From Methylocaldum sp002005105 (GTDB taxonomy: Bacteria; Pseudomonadota; Gammaproteobacteria; Methylococcales; Methylococcaceae): DNA of 64,000 bases. The notes below the pieces were generated by a model. That model was not told where the DNA came from. It saw only the letters and a program-made list of their open reading frames with translations, and searched no databases. The stretch covers positions 2,604,001-2,668,000 of the forward strand of contig NZ_CP194902.1 of the NCBI RefSeq assembly GCF_051027545.1, read 5' to 3'. Position 1 is the first letter of the stretch; the number at the start of each line of letters is the position of its first letter. The position numbers and the translations under genes are program-made. Of this stretch, positions 9,445 through 18,839 are shown piece by piece.

Positions 9445-10542
9445 TCAAGCCAGTTGCAGCATCTTGTTCAGAGCCAGCTTGGCCCAGCGTGCGTCACCCT
9501 CGGGTACTTTGATGCGGTTGACGACGTGTCCTTCCACAAGGTTTTCCAGCACCCAGAGCAAGTGTTGCGGATCGGTTCGGAACATCGTCGAGCACATGCA
9601 CACGGTCGGGGACATGAAATGAACTTCCTTGCCCTGCGGCTTGAGTTCCTCGGCCAGCCGATTGACCAGGTTGAGCTCGGTGCCCACCAGCCAGCGGGTG
9701 TTCGGCTCCGCCTCGCGTACGGTTTTCAGAATGTATTCGGTCGAGCCGATGTACTGGGCTTTCTGGCAGACTTCGAAAGAACACTCGGGATGGGAGATCA
9801 CCCGTGTGTCCGGGGAACGCTCCAAAAAGCGGTCGATATGCTCCGGGCGGAACATCTGATGCACCGAGCAGAAGCCCTTCCAGAGAATGATCCTCGCCCG
9901 GCGGATTTCCTCTTCGGTCAGGCCGCCCATGGGTTTGGCGAAATCCCAGGTCACCATCTCGTCGAGCGGAATGCCCATGCGATAGCCGGTGTTGCGTCCG
10001 AGGTGCTGGTCGGGAAAGAACAGCACTTTCTGCCGCTGGGCGAAGCTCCAGTCGAGAATCTTTTGGGCATTGCTGGAGGTGCAGACGATGCCGTTATGCC
10101 GCCCGCAGAAGGCTTTCAGATCGGCTGCGGAATTGATGTAGGTCACCGGCGTCACGATTTCGTCGGGATCGAACAGTTGACCGAGTTCGTTCCAGCACCG
10201 CTCGACGGCGGCCAAGTTCGCCATGTCGGCCATCGAGCAGCCGGCCGCGAGGTCGGGGAGAATCGAGATTTGTTCGGGACGCGACAGGATATCCGCCACC
10301 TCCGCCATGAAATGCACGCCGCAGAACACGATGTACTGGGCACTGGACTTGGAGGCTTCGCGGGACAGCTTGAGGGAATCGCCGGTCAGGTCGGCGTGGC
10401 GGAACACCTCATCGCGCTGGTAATGATGGCCCAGAATCACGCAACGATCGCCGAGTTTTCGCTTCGCGGCGATGATTCGTTGCTCGCACTCGGCGTCATC
10501 CAATAGGGCAAATTGCTGTATGGCAAGAGCGGATACGGACAT
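9445..10542 (-). CDS. nadA: Quinolinate synthase NadA
   Basis: NadA condenses iminoaspartate with dihydroxyacetone phosphate to give quinolinate, the first pyridine-ring intermediate of NAD synthesis, using a [4Fe-4S] cluster. The 365-residue product carries the N-terminal ILGHHYQRDEV motif (His39-His40), the cluster cysteine region FCGVHFMAEVAD (Cys74), the VTYINS and CTSSNA motifs in the middle domain, and the SHPECSFEV segment plus CMCSTMFR near the C terminus. The gene stands alone on the minus strand, without nadB or nadC beside it. The start at 10542 fits the family length. Confidence 0.97.
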   Translation of the reverse strand: MSVSALAIQQFALLDDAECEQRIIAAKRKLGDRCVILGHHYQRDEVFRHADLTGDSLKLSREASKSSAQYIVFCGVHFMAEVADILSRPEQISILPDLAAGCSMADMANLAAVERCWNELGQLFDPDEIVTPVTYINSAADLKAFCGRHNGIVCTSSNAQKILDWSFAQRQKVLFFPDQHLGRNTGYRMGIPLDEMVTWDFAKPMGGLTEEEIRRARIILWKGFCSVHQMFRPEHIDRFLERSPDTRVISHPECSFEVCQKAQYIGSTEYILKTVREAEPNTRWLVGTELNLVNRLAEELKPQGKEVHFMSPTVCMCSTMFRTDPQHLLWVLENLVEGHVVNRIKVPEGDARWAKLALNKMLQLA

Positions 10543-10654
10543 AATTCGGCGGTAACACGAGTGAAATAAGGCAGTGTGGAGGCCGATAATAACACAGCAA
10601 AATAGTGCGTAATAGGTAGCGCGAACGGGATCGACGGTGTGGTCTTGTTGCGAA

Positions 10655-10934
10655 TCAATCTGAGAAATGCGGACTGACGTTTGGGATATTCCGACTCAGT
10701 TCCGCGGACGCAGTTGATTCAGGGGGGGCGCCGAATTGGCGGCGAAACGCGGTGGCGAAGTTGGCGGCACTGGTGAAACCGGCCCGGTGCGCAGCCTTGT
10801 TCACGCTAAAGCTTTCGCGTTCCAGCGCGGTGCGTGCACCGTCCAGCTGAACCGCCCCGGTTTTCCCGGAGACAGTTAACGTTGAGTCAGGCCGCGATGA
10901 CCGACCAGTTTCAGCTTCCGCCGCAGCAGGCCGG
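10655..10934 (-). pseudogene. AraC-type regulator remnant (second HTH only)
   Basis: The minus-strand frame contains a convincing second helix-turn-helix of an AraC/XylS regulator: SVNKAAHRAGFTSAANFATA followed by FRRQFGAPPE. The first helix-turn-helix and the ligand-binding domain are missing, and the sequence before it (for example TLTVSGKTGA) does not resemble the family. The open frame begins inside the 3' end of the neighbouring gene. It is best read as the decayed 3' end of a regulator gene, not a working gene. AraC proteins of the PchR type often accompany TonB-dependent receptors, and the neighbouring STN-like domain hints at a lost iron-uptake locus, but that is speculation. Confidence 0.45.
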
Positions 10935-11840
10935 TCAGGGAATGGCGCCGCCATCTAATTCCGTCATCGTTGTTTCTGTGGAAGCCTCGCCAGTCTCGGC
11001 ACCCGAGTTCATGGCGACGTTCCAGTCCCGCACCACGCGTTGCGCAAACGACCGCACTCCTTGATCGGCATCTCCGGCGAGTCGCTCGAATGCATCGATC
11101 ACCGCACGATCGCGGAATCCCTGACTAGCGCCATGCTGCCATAAGTGGTGCGCTGCACGCTGACGGAACTCGGAGGTGCGGCCGGACGCTTGGGCGGTGG
11201 CGATCAGCGCTTCCGTAGCCCTGGGATCGTCAACGCCCTCCAGTACATCCAGCGCCTCCTCGTGCAATCGGCTATACGGCGATCGTAAGGCATCCAGGGC
11301 CCGTTCCACCGAAGCGGACAGTCGGCGCCTTTGAGCCTCTTCGAAAAGTTTCTGTTGGGCTTCGGGATCTCTTGCTTCGTCCGGATCGATCCCCGCGTAC
11401 GATCCGGGCAGTGGGCGGAACTCGTCCAGGCTCTTAGGCTCGCCGGGAGCGGGTTTCGGCTCCGCGGCGATCAGCCGGAGCGTGTCCGCGCTGCCCGGAT
11501 TTCCCAGGACTCGCGTCACCCAACGTCCTTGGTTGTCGGGATAAGCTACGAAGGAATAACCGTCGAGCAGTCGTCGCAGCGCCTCGGGCACGTCGAGGTC
11601 GGCGAACGTCACCGATACCTTTCGGCGGTCGGCTTCCGCCTCGCCGATGAGGAAGCGGATTCCGGCGGCGGCCCCGACTTCTTCCAGGCAACGCTGCAAG
11701 GTTTGATTTTCGCAGCGCAGGCTCAGGCGCTGATCGGTATAGCGCGCTTCGGGTTCAACCGTGGAAGTGGCCGGAAGCGCTTCGCCGCAAACTCCCGCCA
11801 ACAGTGCGACGGCTCCTAAAATGGTTTTCCGGTGGATCAT
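10935..11840 (-). CDS. Secreted STN-like domain protein with HEAT-like C-terminal half
   Basis: I do not recognise a named family. The start at 11840 is chosen because the product then begins with a good signal peptide (MIHRKTILGAVALLAGVCG, cleavage near LPA). Residues about 35-110 resemble the STN/secretin N-terminal fold found in TonB-dependent receptors and secretins: a TLQRCLEEVGAAAGIRFLIG segment and VPEALRRLLDGYSFVAY. The C-terminal half (about 165-285) is alpha-helical, with SPYSRLHEEALDVLEG, DPRATEALIATA and FRDRAVIDAFERLAGDADQG, the look of HEAT-type repeats. A periplasmic scaffold or accessory role is plausible. It is followed by an AraC remnant and shares no operon with recognisable secretion genes. 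Confidence 0.7.
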   Translation of the reverse strand: MIHRKTILGAVALLAGVCGEALPATSTVEPEARYTDQRLSLRCENQTLQRCLEEVGAAAGIRFLIGEAEADRRKVSVTFADLDVPEALRRLLDGYSFVAYPDNQGRWVTRVLGNPGSADTLRLIAAEPKPAPGEPKSLDEFRPLPGSYAGIDPDEARDPEAQQKLFEEAQRRRLSASVERALDALRSPYSRLHEEALDVLEGVDDPRATEALIATAQASGRTSEFRQRAAHHLWQHGASQGFRDRAVIDAFERLAGDADQGVRSFAQRVVRDWNVAMNSGAETGEASTETTMTELDGGAIP

Positions 11841-12256
11841 GATCACAAGACCTCGTTCGGTGTGGGTTCGCCCGTTACTTTCGCCATGCCCCGCCGGGCA
11901 CGACGGCGCTTTTACCTTGAAAGCAACCGGGATGCCATCGCCTCGAAGACTGGACACACGCGCGCCGAATTCCCGCACTCGGGAAGCTCGCCAGGCAGGG
12001 TGACGCGCTTCGGATTGGGTTCCCCCTCGGTCGCCCCCCTCAAATCAGCGCCATTTTTACGCCATATCGTTTTGTGTACGAAATATCGTAATTCCTCGAC
12101 GGATTACGATCGGCTCGCTGCCCCATGCTCTTAGGCATAACCCAGTCAATTCAGTCGCTTACATGAGGAGGCGAGTGTTGGCCCGCGGTTTGCGCCAGTA
12201 CGCATCGTCACCGTACCCGAAAAGAAATCTCTTTACATACATTCAGGAGACGAGCC
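11841..12256. other. 416-base intergenic region between divergent genes
   Basis: This stretch separates the leftward STN-like gene from the rightward phospholipase gene and should contain promoters for both. A possible 31-codon leader frame starts at GTG 12175 after a GAGGAGGCGA ribosome binding site and ends at 12270, overlapping the phospholipase start at 12257. The phospholipase has its own CAGGAGA site just upstream. I see no RNA gene, terminator or repeat here. Confidence 0.5.
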
Positions 12257-13351
12257 GTGAACACTCTTAAAACACTGACCGCCTGGTTCCTTACCGCAGC
12301 CACCGCCCTGGGAAGCACGGTTTCCCAGGCCATCGACAACTCCGCCTATTCGCACGACGCCGACAACGGCGCCCGCAATCCGCAGTGGATGAGTTCGCTG
12401 CCCGATAGCCGCAAGTTCAGCGAACTATCCGTGCCGGGAACCCACGACACCATGGCGTTGTACGGCGGCGACTATGCTCAGGCGCAATCCATGTCGCTCG
12501 CGAAACAACTCGATGCGGGCATCCGGGCACTGGATATCCGCTGCCGCCATTACGAAAACACTTTCCAGATCTATCACGGCTTCGTGTACCAGTTTGCGAG
12601 CTTCGAGACCGTGCTGGACGCCGTGCAGCAGTTCCTGAATCAAAACCCCCGGGAAACCGTTTACATGTATATCCAGTCGGAAACCACAGACATCACGCCG
12701 GCCAAGGGAAACACCCGGTCCTTCGCCGAAACCTTCGACGACTACAAGTCCCGGTATCCCGGTCTGTTCTGGGAGTATACCGGCGAGAATCCGACCCTGG
12801 GCGAAACCCGAGGCAAGGTCGTCGTCATTCAGAATTTCTATCACTCGCCCGCAGTGGGTCTCGATTACGACCGCTTCGTCAAGCGGGATAACGATTGGAA
12901 AGTCAGCACCAACTGGAAACTCTACGACAAATGGACCTCGGTCAAATCCCAGCTCCAACTGGCCGCGACGGCGTCGACCGATACGGTTTTTTCCATCGGC
13001 TTGAACGGCGCCGAAATCGCTTTTCCCTACTTCGTCGCCAGCGGCCATAGCTCGCCGGGCACCAACGCGCCCCAACTGATGACCGGCCTGACCACGCCGG
13101 GCTGGAAGGACTGGTATCCGGATTTTCCGCGGGTCAACTGCGTGTTGGGCATCTGCTCCATCGCCTTTCTGGGCACCAACCAGTTGACCAACCTTTGGCT
13201 TCTGACGCAGCGGATGACGGTGGACCTGCTCAACATGGACCCGAGAAACAAAGACCGGGAGCGCATCCCCTATCCCCGCGTCGGCCTCATCTGGGCCGAT
13301 TTTCCCGGTAGAAGCTTGATCGAGAACATCATCGCGCTGAATCGCAGGTAG
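12257..13351 (+). CDS. Secreted phosphatidylinositol-specific phospholipase C-like protein
   Basis: The 364-residue product resembles bacterial PI-PLC X-domain enzymes, which cleave phosphatidylinositol by general acid-base catalysis with two histidines. Both are visible: His63 in SVPGTHDTMALYGG and His107 in FQIYHGFVYQ, with the RALDIRCRHY strand between them. An N-terminal signal peptide (LTAWFLTAATALGSTVSQA) predicts export. The C-terminal part contains four cysteine-flanked segments (VNCVLGICS) not typical of short family members. Translation starts at GTG 12257 after CAGGAGA. A hairpin terminator follows at 13375. The natural substrate is unknown: many environmental bacteria with this domain lack phosphatidylinositol, so host or protist lipids are possible targets. 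Confidence 0.85.
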   Translation: MNTLKTLTAWFLTAATALGSTVSQAIDNSAYSHDADNGARNPQWMSSLPDSRKFSELSVPGTHDTMALYGGDYAQAQSMSLAKQLDAGIRALDIRCRHYENTFQIYHGFVYQFASFETVLDAVQQFLNQNPRETVYMYIQSETTDITPAKGNTRSFAETFDDYKSRYPGLFWEYTGENPTLGETRGKVVVIQNFYHSPAVGLDYDRFVKRDNDWKVSTNWKLYDKWTSVKSQLQLAATASTDTVFSIGLNGAEIAFPYFVASGHSSPGTNAPQLMTGLTTPGWKDWYPDFPRVNCVLGICSIAFLGTNQLTNLWLLTQRMTVDLLNMDPRNKDRERIPYPRVGLIWADFPGRSLIENIIALNRR

Positions 13352-13720
13352 TCTCGAGCGGTGGAGCGCATGAAGGGGTGGCAAGATGAGGAGGCATTGC
13401 CACCCCTCTTATTATCTTGGCACACCGTGAAAAGCATCGCTCATGCTGAAACTGGAAATAAAATGGGGTACATCGTTCCGCTTGGAATCCATTCCATTGC
13501 GCAATGCTGTCTGAGGCGGTTCGAAAAAGCATGACCGTTTCACGCGGAGACTTTTTTCAGACCTGGAAATAAGCCGAGCTGCACGAGAACTACGCATACT
13601 CGGCATCGCACGAGCCCGCCGTCCGCGAATTGAGATGCCTGCCGGCATCCTCTATTCTTAGCGACTTTAATGAAATTAGCCGATTCGTGCTCAATAAGAC
13701 GATAACCGGCGGGCGGAGAT
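13352..13720. other. 369-base intergenic region with one terminator
   Basis: The left part holds the phospholipase terminator (see separate entry). The remainder, 13410-13720, contains no supported gene on either strand; the short open frames there lack ribosome binding sites and family resemblance. The promoter of the following glycoamylase-like gene must lie here. A GGCGGAGAT ribosome binding site directly precedes its GTG start at 13721. Confidence 0.5.
13375..13406 (+). terminator. Intrinsic terminator after the phospholipase gene
   Basis: The arms GGGGTGGCAA (13375-13384) and TTGCCACCCC (13397-13406) pair perfectly over 10 bases around a 12-base loop, followed by TCTTATTATCTT. It lies 24 bases after the phospholipase stop codon, where a factor-independent terminator is expected. 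Confidence 0.85.
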
Positions 13721-15796
13721 GTGAACCTAATCCAGCAATTGTTATTGACGGTCGGCCTGGGTTTGATGGCTGTTTCGGTTAAGGGAAGCGATCTGGGCCT
13801 GAGCGACGAACCTTTATTAAAAGAATTTCATTTGGCGGATTTCGACGGTAAGGCGGACGAAGCCGCCTTATTGAGCGATTGGAAGATCATAGTGGAGCGA
13901 CAACCGGCCAGCATGGCGTTTCGGCTGGGCGAAGACCGAACAAACGGTGTTTCGGGGAAGTCCCTCCAGGTGAGATACGCCTTGCCGCCGTCGGCCGATT
14001 CGGTGGATCTCCCGGAAACCAGCGGCGAGTTCAGCGCGTCGCTGAATTTGAACTCGCTGGATGCGGCGGACTACGATCATTTGAGGTTCTGGGTCAAGGG
14101 AGATCCGGCCGAGGGTTTCAACCCCGAGTTCGAGGTGCAGTTTCGCCGTCCGGAACCGGCAGGGAGCGGGATGAAGGAAGTCGGCAGCTTTATGGTGAGC
14201 GGTATTACCGATCAATGGAAACAGGTCGTCGTGCCTTTGAATTACATGATCGGCATCAAGGACTGGAGCCAATTGTCTTCCTTCGTCATTACTTTTTCGC
14301 CGCGCGAGATGCGCGTCCATAATGGGGCCTATTGGATCGACGATATCGCGCTGATCAAAACCGGCAAACCGGGGCCCGGCACCGGCGATCTAGTCATCGC
14401 CGAAAAGAAGAAAGCCTGGGAAGACGCTTTAGGCGGCGAAGCGGCGGCGCGTCCCAAACTGCGGGAGCGACTGGCCGGCTGGCCCGCTACGCCCTTGATC
14501 GACGGCAAAACCCTGCCTGCCGACGAGCGGGAATTTCTCCGCCGCATCGCGCAGGATACCTGGCGCGGCCTCGACGCTTTGACCGACAAGCTGCACGGTT
14601 TGCCGCTGGATCGCGTGCATTTCGGCAACGGCTCCGTCGATCTCTCGGTTTCGAAAATCGGCGATTACACTAGCGTCACCAATATCGGTTTTCATTTTCT
14701 AGCGGTGGTTGCCGCTCACGAGCTCGGATTCATTACCCGCGAGCAGGCGCTGGAACGGCTCGCGGCGACGCTCGCGACCTTGGAAGTTCTGGAAACCTAT
14801 CGGGGCTTTTATTTCAATTACTACAACACCACGACACTGGAGCGTACCAGCAATTTCGTCTCGTTCGTGGATTCGTCCTGGCTGACGGCGGGTCTCGTCG
14901 TTGCGCGGCAGACGTTTCCGGAGTTCGCTGCCCGTTGCACGCGGCTGATCGAAAACGGCAACTACCGTTTTTTTTACGATCCCGACCATAAGCTCATGTC
15001 CCACGGGTATTATGTGAACATGGCCTTGCGGTCGACCTTCCATTACGGGGTGTTTTACGCCGAATCCCGCATCGGAAGCTTGATCGCCATCGGCAAGGGC
15101 GATGTTCCCGAGGAACACTGGTTCAGGATGGCGCGCACCCTGCCGGCGGAATTCGATTGGCAGTCGCTTACGCCTCTGGAGCGCACGGAGAAGAGCGTGA
15201 ACGGTTTTCGCTGGATCGGCGGCTATTACCAATGGCGGGATTACCGCTATGTGCCTTCGTGGGGAGGCAGTTTGTTCGAGGCGCTGATGCCGGCGCTGGT
15301 GCTGGATGAAGCGCAGCACGCACCGGGCAGCCTCGGCTACAACGGCAAAGTGCATACCGACATACAGCGGGCATACGCGCTGGAGTCGCTCGGTTATCCG
15401 GTCTGGGGCATGTCGCCCAGTTCTACTCCGGGCGCGGACCGTTATTCGGAGTACGGGGTAAAGTTTCTCGGTGCGGCGGGCTACGGCGAGGGCGTGGTAA
15501 CGCCTCATGCGGCGGCCCTGGCCCTGCTCACCGAACCCTCCGAAGCGGCGGTCAATTTGCGGAAACTGATCGAACTTTATCCCATTTACGGCGATTTCGG
15601 ATTCTACGACGCGGTGAATCCGGTGACGGGCGAAGTGGCGTACAACTATCTGTGCCTGAATCAGGCGATGATTCTCGTGGCTCTGGCGGACCATCTCGCC
15701 GACCATGCGGTGCAGAAGCGCTTCGCGGCCGATCCGATCGTACAACGGGCCTTGCCCCTGATCGGCTTCGAGAAGTTCGTCGATCAGGCGCCTTGA
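13721..15796 (+). CDS. DUF3131/glycoamylase-like glycoside hydrolase, exported
   Basis: The 691-residue product starts at GTG 13721 with a signal peptide (LLLTVGLGLMAVSV). Residues about 35-215 form a beta-sandwich-like region similar to CBM11/CIA30-type carbohydrate-binding modules. The rest resembles DUF3131 and the glycoamylase fold: DYTSVTNIGFHFLAVVAAHE, SFVDSSWLTAGLVVARQTF, WGGSLFEALMPALVLDE and GFYDAVNP. Enzymes of this kind (for example GH144 beta-1,2-glucanases) cut or remodel glucans in the periplasm. The substrate here is a guess. It is followed after 88 bases by a sugar-type ABC ATPase on the same strand, which supports a carbohydrate role. No permease or binding protein is adjacent. 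Confidence 0.8.
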   Translation: MNLIQQLLLTVGLGLMAVSVKGSDLGLSDEPLLKEFHLADFDGKADEAALLSDWKIIVERQPASMAFRLGEDRTNGVSGKSLQVRYALPPSADSVDLPETSGEFSASLNLNSLDAADYDHLRFWVKGDPAEGFNPEFEVQFRRPEPAGSGMKEVGSFMVSGITDQWKQVVVPLNYMIGIKDWSQLSSFVITFSPREMRVHNGAYWIDDIALIKTGKPGPGTGDLVIAEKKKAWEDALGGEAAARPKLRERLAGWPATPLIDGKTLPADEREFLRRIAQDTWRGLDALTDKLHGLPLDRVHFGNGSVDLSVSKIGDYTSVTNIGFHFLAVVAAHELGFITREQALERLAATLATLEVLETYRGFYFNYYNTTTLERTSNFVSFVDSSWLTAGLVVARQTFPEFAARCTRLIENGNYRFFYDPDHKLMSHGYYVNMALRSTFHYGVFYAESRIGSLIAIGKGDVPEEHWFRMARTLPAEFDWQSLTPLERTEKSVNGFRWIGGYYQWRDYRYVPSWGGSLFEALMPALVLDEAQHAPGSLGYNGKVHTDIQRAYALESLGYPVWGMSPSSTPGADRYSEYGVKFLGAAGYGEGVVTPHAAALALLTEPSEAAVNLRKLIELYPIYGDFGFYDAVNPVTGEVAYNYLCLNQAMILVALADHLADHAVQKRFAADPIVQRALPLIGFEKFVDQAP

Positions 15797-15884
15797 CCGT
15801 GGCATCGACAGCGAAGCTTATCCGCACCTTCGATCGCGGCGCAGCGCGCCGAAACGTCCATCATCCACTTTAGGCCTGTCGAGG

Positions 15885-16976
15885 ATGGCCAGCGTCGAAT
15901 TCGAGCACGTCGATAAAACCTATCCGAATGGCCATCGGGCCATTTCCGACCTGAGTCTCCGCATCGAGGACGGCGAGCTGATGGTTTTCGTCGGTCCCTC
16001 GGGTTGCGGCAAATCCACCCTGCTGAGACTGCTCGCGGGACTCGAGGAGATCACCGGGGGAATCATAAGAATCGGCGACCGCGTGGCGAACGAGCTCAGT
16101 CCGCAGCAGCGGAATATCGCCATGGTGTTCCAGGATTATGCCTTGTACCCGACCATGACTGTGCGCGGCAATCTCGAATTTCCCTTGAAGATGCGGAAGC
16201 TCTCCAAGGAGGAAATCAGACGGCGGGTAGGCTGGGCCGCGGACATGCTCGGATTGGGGGATGTCATGGACCGCCTGCCCAAGCAGCTTTCCGGCGGCCA
16301 GCGTCAGCGTGTCGCCATGGGGCGGGCGCTGGTGCGGGAGCCGACGGTGTTCTTGCTCGACGAACCGCTATCGAATCTCGATGCGAAGCTGCGCACTCAG
16401 GTTCGGGCGGAAATCGGCGATCTGCAGCGGCGCACGGGCGCGACCATGATCTATGTCACTCACGACCAGGTGGAGGCCATGACCTTGGGGCAGCGTATCG
16501 CCGTGCTGGATCAAGGCCGCATTCAGCAGGTGGCCAATCCCAAGGAACTGTATGAGCATCCGGCGAATGCCTTCGTCGCGGGATTTATCGGCAACCCGCC
16601 GATGAATTTGTTTACCGCGGAATTGCGAAAGGACTTAGACGGACGCTTGCAACTCTTGGTCAACGGACAAGCCCTCCTGGTGTTGCCCGACAAGTGCGCG
16701 GCAAGCCTTCGCGACCGCGGCTTGCCGGTAACCGCGGGTTTTCGCCCGGAAGCCGTGCGTTTGTCGGAAGAGGGCGGAAACGGCTTTCCGGCCGTAGTCG
16801 TCAACGCGGAATACCTGGGCCACGAGACTTTGCTTCACTTTCGTCCCGGACGCGCCAGCGATCAACTGTCGGATGCGCCGGTCTGGACGGCAAGACTGCC
16901 CGGATTGCATCTCTTCTCCAAGGATGAGGCCGTTCGTTTGACGGTATCGCCGGATCAAATTTACTTGTTCGATTAG
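15885..16976 (+). CDS. MalK/UgpC-type ABC transporter ATP-binding protein
   Basis: The 363-residue product is an ATPase subunit of a carbohydrate-type (CUT1) ABC importer. Walker A GPSGCGKST lies at residues 37-45, the Q loop in VFQDYALYPTMTV, the signature LSGGQ at 135-139, Walker B in VFLLDEPLSNLD, and the switch histidine in YVTHDQVEAM. The C-terminal 120 residues form the regulatory TOBE-type domain seen in MalK and UgpC (FIGNPPMNLF, TAGFRPEAVRL). No permease or solute-binding protein gene is adjacent, so it may serve as a shared ATPase for permeases encoded elsewhere. It follows the glycoamylase-like gene and probably shares its transcript. Confidence 0.93.
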   Translation: MASVEFEHVDKTYPNGHRAISDLSLRIEDGELMVFVGPSGCGKSTLLRLLAGLEEITGGIIRIGDRVANELSPQQRNIAMVFQDYALYPTMTVRGNLEFPLKMRKLSKEEIRRRVGWAADMLGLGDVMDRLPKQLSGGQRQRVAMGRALVREPTVFLLDEPLSNLDAKLRTQVRAEIGDLQRRTGATMIYVTHDQVEAMTLGQRIAVLDQGRIQQVANPKELYEHPANAFVAGFIGNPPMNLFTAELRKDLDGRLQLLVNGQALLVLPDKCAASLRDRGLPVTAGFRPEAVRLSEEGGNGFPAVVVNAEYLGHETLLHFRPGRASDQLSDAPVWTARLPGLHLFSKDEAVRLTVSPDQIYLFD

Positions 16977-17064
16977 CTGAACGAACGGGATAAGCGCCTG
17001 TCGGATATTTATTCGCCGCCGGCTTTATCTATAAAGTAGCTGCCACGCCTAAGCCGGGGTAGTC

Positions 17065-18792
17065 ATGATCGACTGGAAACAACCGGCATTTTTTCTTGAA
17101 CTGCTGGTCATTCTGACCAGTTCGCTGGTCAGTGTCGTCGTTTTTCGGCGTTTCCGCATTCCGGACATTCTGGCTTATCTATTCGCCGGCGCCGTGATTG
17201 GGCCTTATGCGCTGGGCCTGGTGAAAGACGACGCGAATATCCGTCTCTTCTCCGATCTGGGCGTCACCTTCCTGCTATTCGATCTGGGGCTCGAATTCTC
17301 CCTGCCCAGGCTGCTCGTTCTGCGCCGGTCGGTGTTCGGCTTGGGGGTATTGCAACTGACCCTTACGATCGCCGTAATGTCCGGCGTCCTGATCTGGTTC
17401 GGCGGTTATTCGTCCGCCGCCTCTCTGGTGATCGCCGGTGCGCTGACGGTGTCGTCGACCGCGATCATCGTGCGGGAATTAAATGAGCTGAGACTCATCA
17501 ATCGGCACCACGCCCAGCTGTCCATAAGCGTTTCGATTCTTCAGGATCTCGCCGCCGTAATTCTTTTGATACTCATTCCGGCGCTCGCCGTTACCCCCGA
17601 TCAACCGGTTTACCGGCAAATCGCGTGGACTCTCGGATCGAGTCTGCTCTTGGGAGGTTTTCTTCTCGGCGTGGCGCGATGGGTGTTGCCGCACGTTTTC
17701 TATGAGATCACCAAGATTCAATCCGAAGAAATCTTCGTGCTGACGACTCTGGTAATCGTATTGCTCTCCGGTTGGCTGATGAGTGCCTTTGGCCTATCGA
17801 TGGCGCTCGGCGCCTTCATCATCGGGGTCATGCTGGGCGAGAGCGAATTCCGCCATCAGGTCGAGATGAGCATACGGCCGTTCCGCGATATCTTGATGGG
17901 ACTGTTTTTCGCGAGTCTCGGCATGAAGCTCGACATCGGGCTGTTGAGCGGCGAGTGGTCCATGCTCCTGATCGGTACCGCCTTGGCGGTACTGGGCAAA
18001 TGGGCCATCACAGTCGCATCGGCTCTGATCGTCGGCGAATCCTTCCCCACCGCCTGCAAGGCCGGGCTGCTGTTGGCTCAGGTGAGCGAGTTCGGTTTCG
18101 CCCTGATCGCCTTGGCCACCGAAGTGGGCATACTCGCCACGGACACCAGTTCACGGGTGCTTTTGATTGCCTGGGCCACTATGGTTTTGAGTCCCGTGCT
18201 GATCCGCTACAACTTCGAAATCAGCGAAGCTCTGGCCGGAATGGCAGGGCAGCGGTTCTCGGCGCGCGACAGAGAGAGTGAGCATGTCCCGCCGGATTTG
18301 AGCGATCACGTGATCCTTGCCGGTTATGGTAGGGTCGGGCAAATGATCGGGAGATTTTTGCGGACCAACCAGATTCCGTTCATCGCGATGGATATCGACA
18401 GCGAGCAGGTCAAAAAAGGGCGTAAGGACGGCGAGTTGGTGATTTACGGGAGTTGTGAGCGGATCGAGCTGCTCGAGCGTTGCCACATCGCCCGCGCGCG
18501 CCTGGCGATTCTAACCTTCAAATCGCTTAAGGAAGCCCAGCGAGCGGTTTCGAAAATACGCTCCTCGGGTTATGCGCTGCCCGTCATCGTCAGGACCCAG
18601 CACCACAGCGATTACACCGGCTTGATCATGGCCGGCGCCAATCACGTGGTGCCCGAGATGTTCGAGGCCAGCCTGCTGATTGCGGCGGAAGTTCTGACCA
18701 TGCTCGGTTTTTCAAAAGGCGAGGTCGAGGAGCAAATCGACGCCGAGCGGAAGCGCCATAGGCATTTGAGGTGGACTAGTAGGCTCGGATGA
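17065..18792 (+). CDS. CPA2-family cation/proton antiporter with TrkA-N domain
   Basis: The 575-residue product has the KefB/YbaL plan: about 12-13 membrane segments in residues 1-385, then a cytoplasmic RCK/TrkA-N nucleotide-binding domain from about 410 (HVILAGYGRVGQMIGRFL). The transport core shows GAVIGPYALGL, LFDLGLEFSL and the VSSTAIIV and SISVSILQDLAAV helices typical of K+/H+ or Na+/H+ exchangers of this family. Such proteins export potassium during detoxification or pH stress and are gated by NAD(H) or glutathione adducts through the RCK domain. No KefF/KefG ancillary subunit gene is adjacent. It starts at ATG 17065, 88 bases after the ABC ATPase, and may be a separate unit. Confidence 0.92.
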   Translation: MIDWKQPAFFLELLVILTSSLVSVVVFRRFRIPDILAYLFAGAVIGPYALGLVKDDANIRLFSDLGVTFLLFDLGLEFSLPRLLVLRRSVFGLGVLQLTLTIAVMSGVLIWFGGYSSAASLVIAGALTVSSTAIIVRELNELRLINRHHAQLSISVSILQDLAAVILLILIPALAVTPDQPVYRQIAWTLGSSLLLGGFLLGVARWVLPHVFYEITKIQSEEIFVLTTLVIVLLSGWLMSAFGLSMALGAFIIGVMLGESEFRHQVEMSIRPFRDILMGLFFASLGMKLDIGLLSGEWSMLLIGTALAVLGKWAITVASALIVGESFPTACKAGLLLAQVSEFGFALIALATEVGILATDTSSRVLLIAWATMVLSPVLIRYNFEISEALAGMAGQRFSARDRESEHVPPDLSDHVILAGYGRVGQMIGRFLRTNQIPFIAMDIDSEQVKKGRKDGELVIYGSCERIELLERCHIARARLAILTFKSLKEAQRAVSKIRSSGYALPVIVRTQHHSDYTGLIMAGANHVVPEMFEASLLIAAEVLTMLGFSKGEVEEQIDAERKRHRHLRWTSRLG

Positions 18793-18839
18793 CGAAGGAT
18801 CCCGCCATTTCCGCGAAAATGCCCGGTTTCGTTTCTCAA

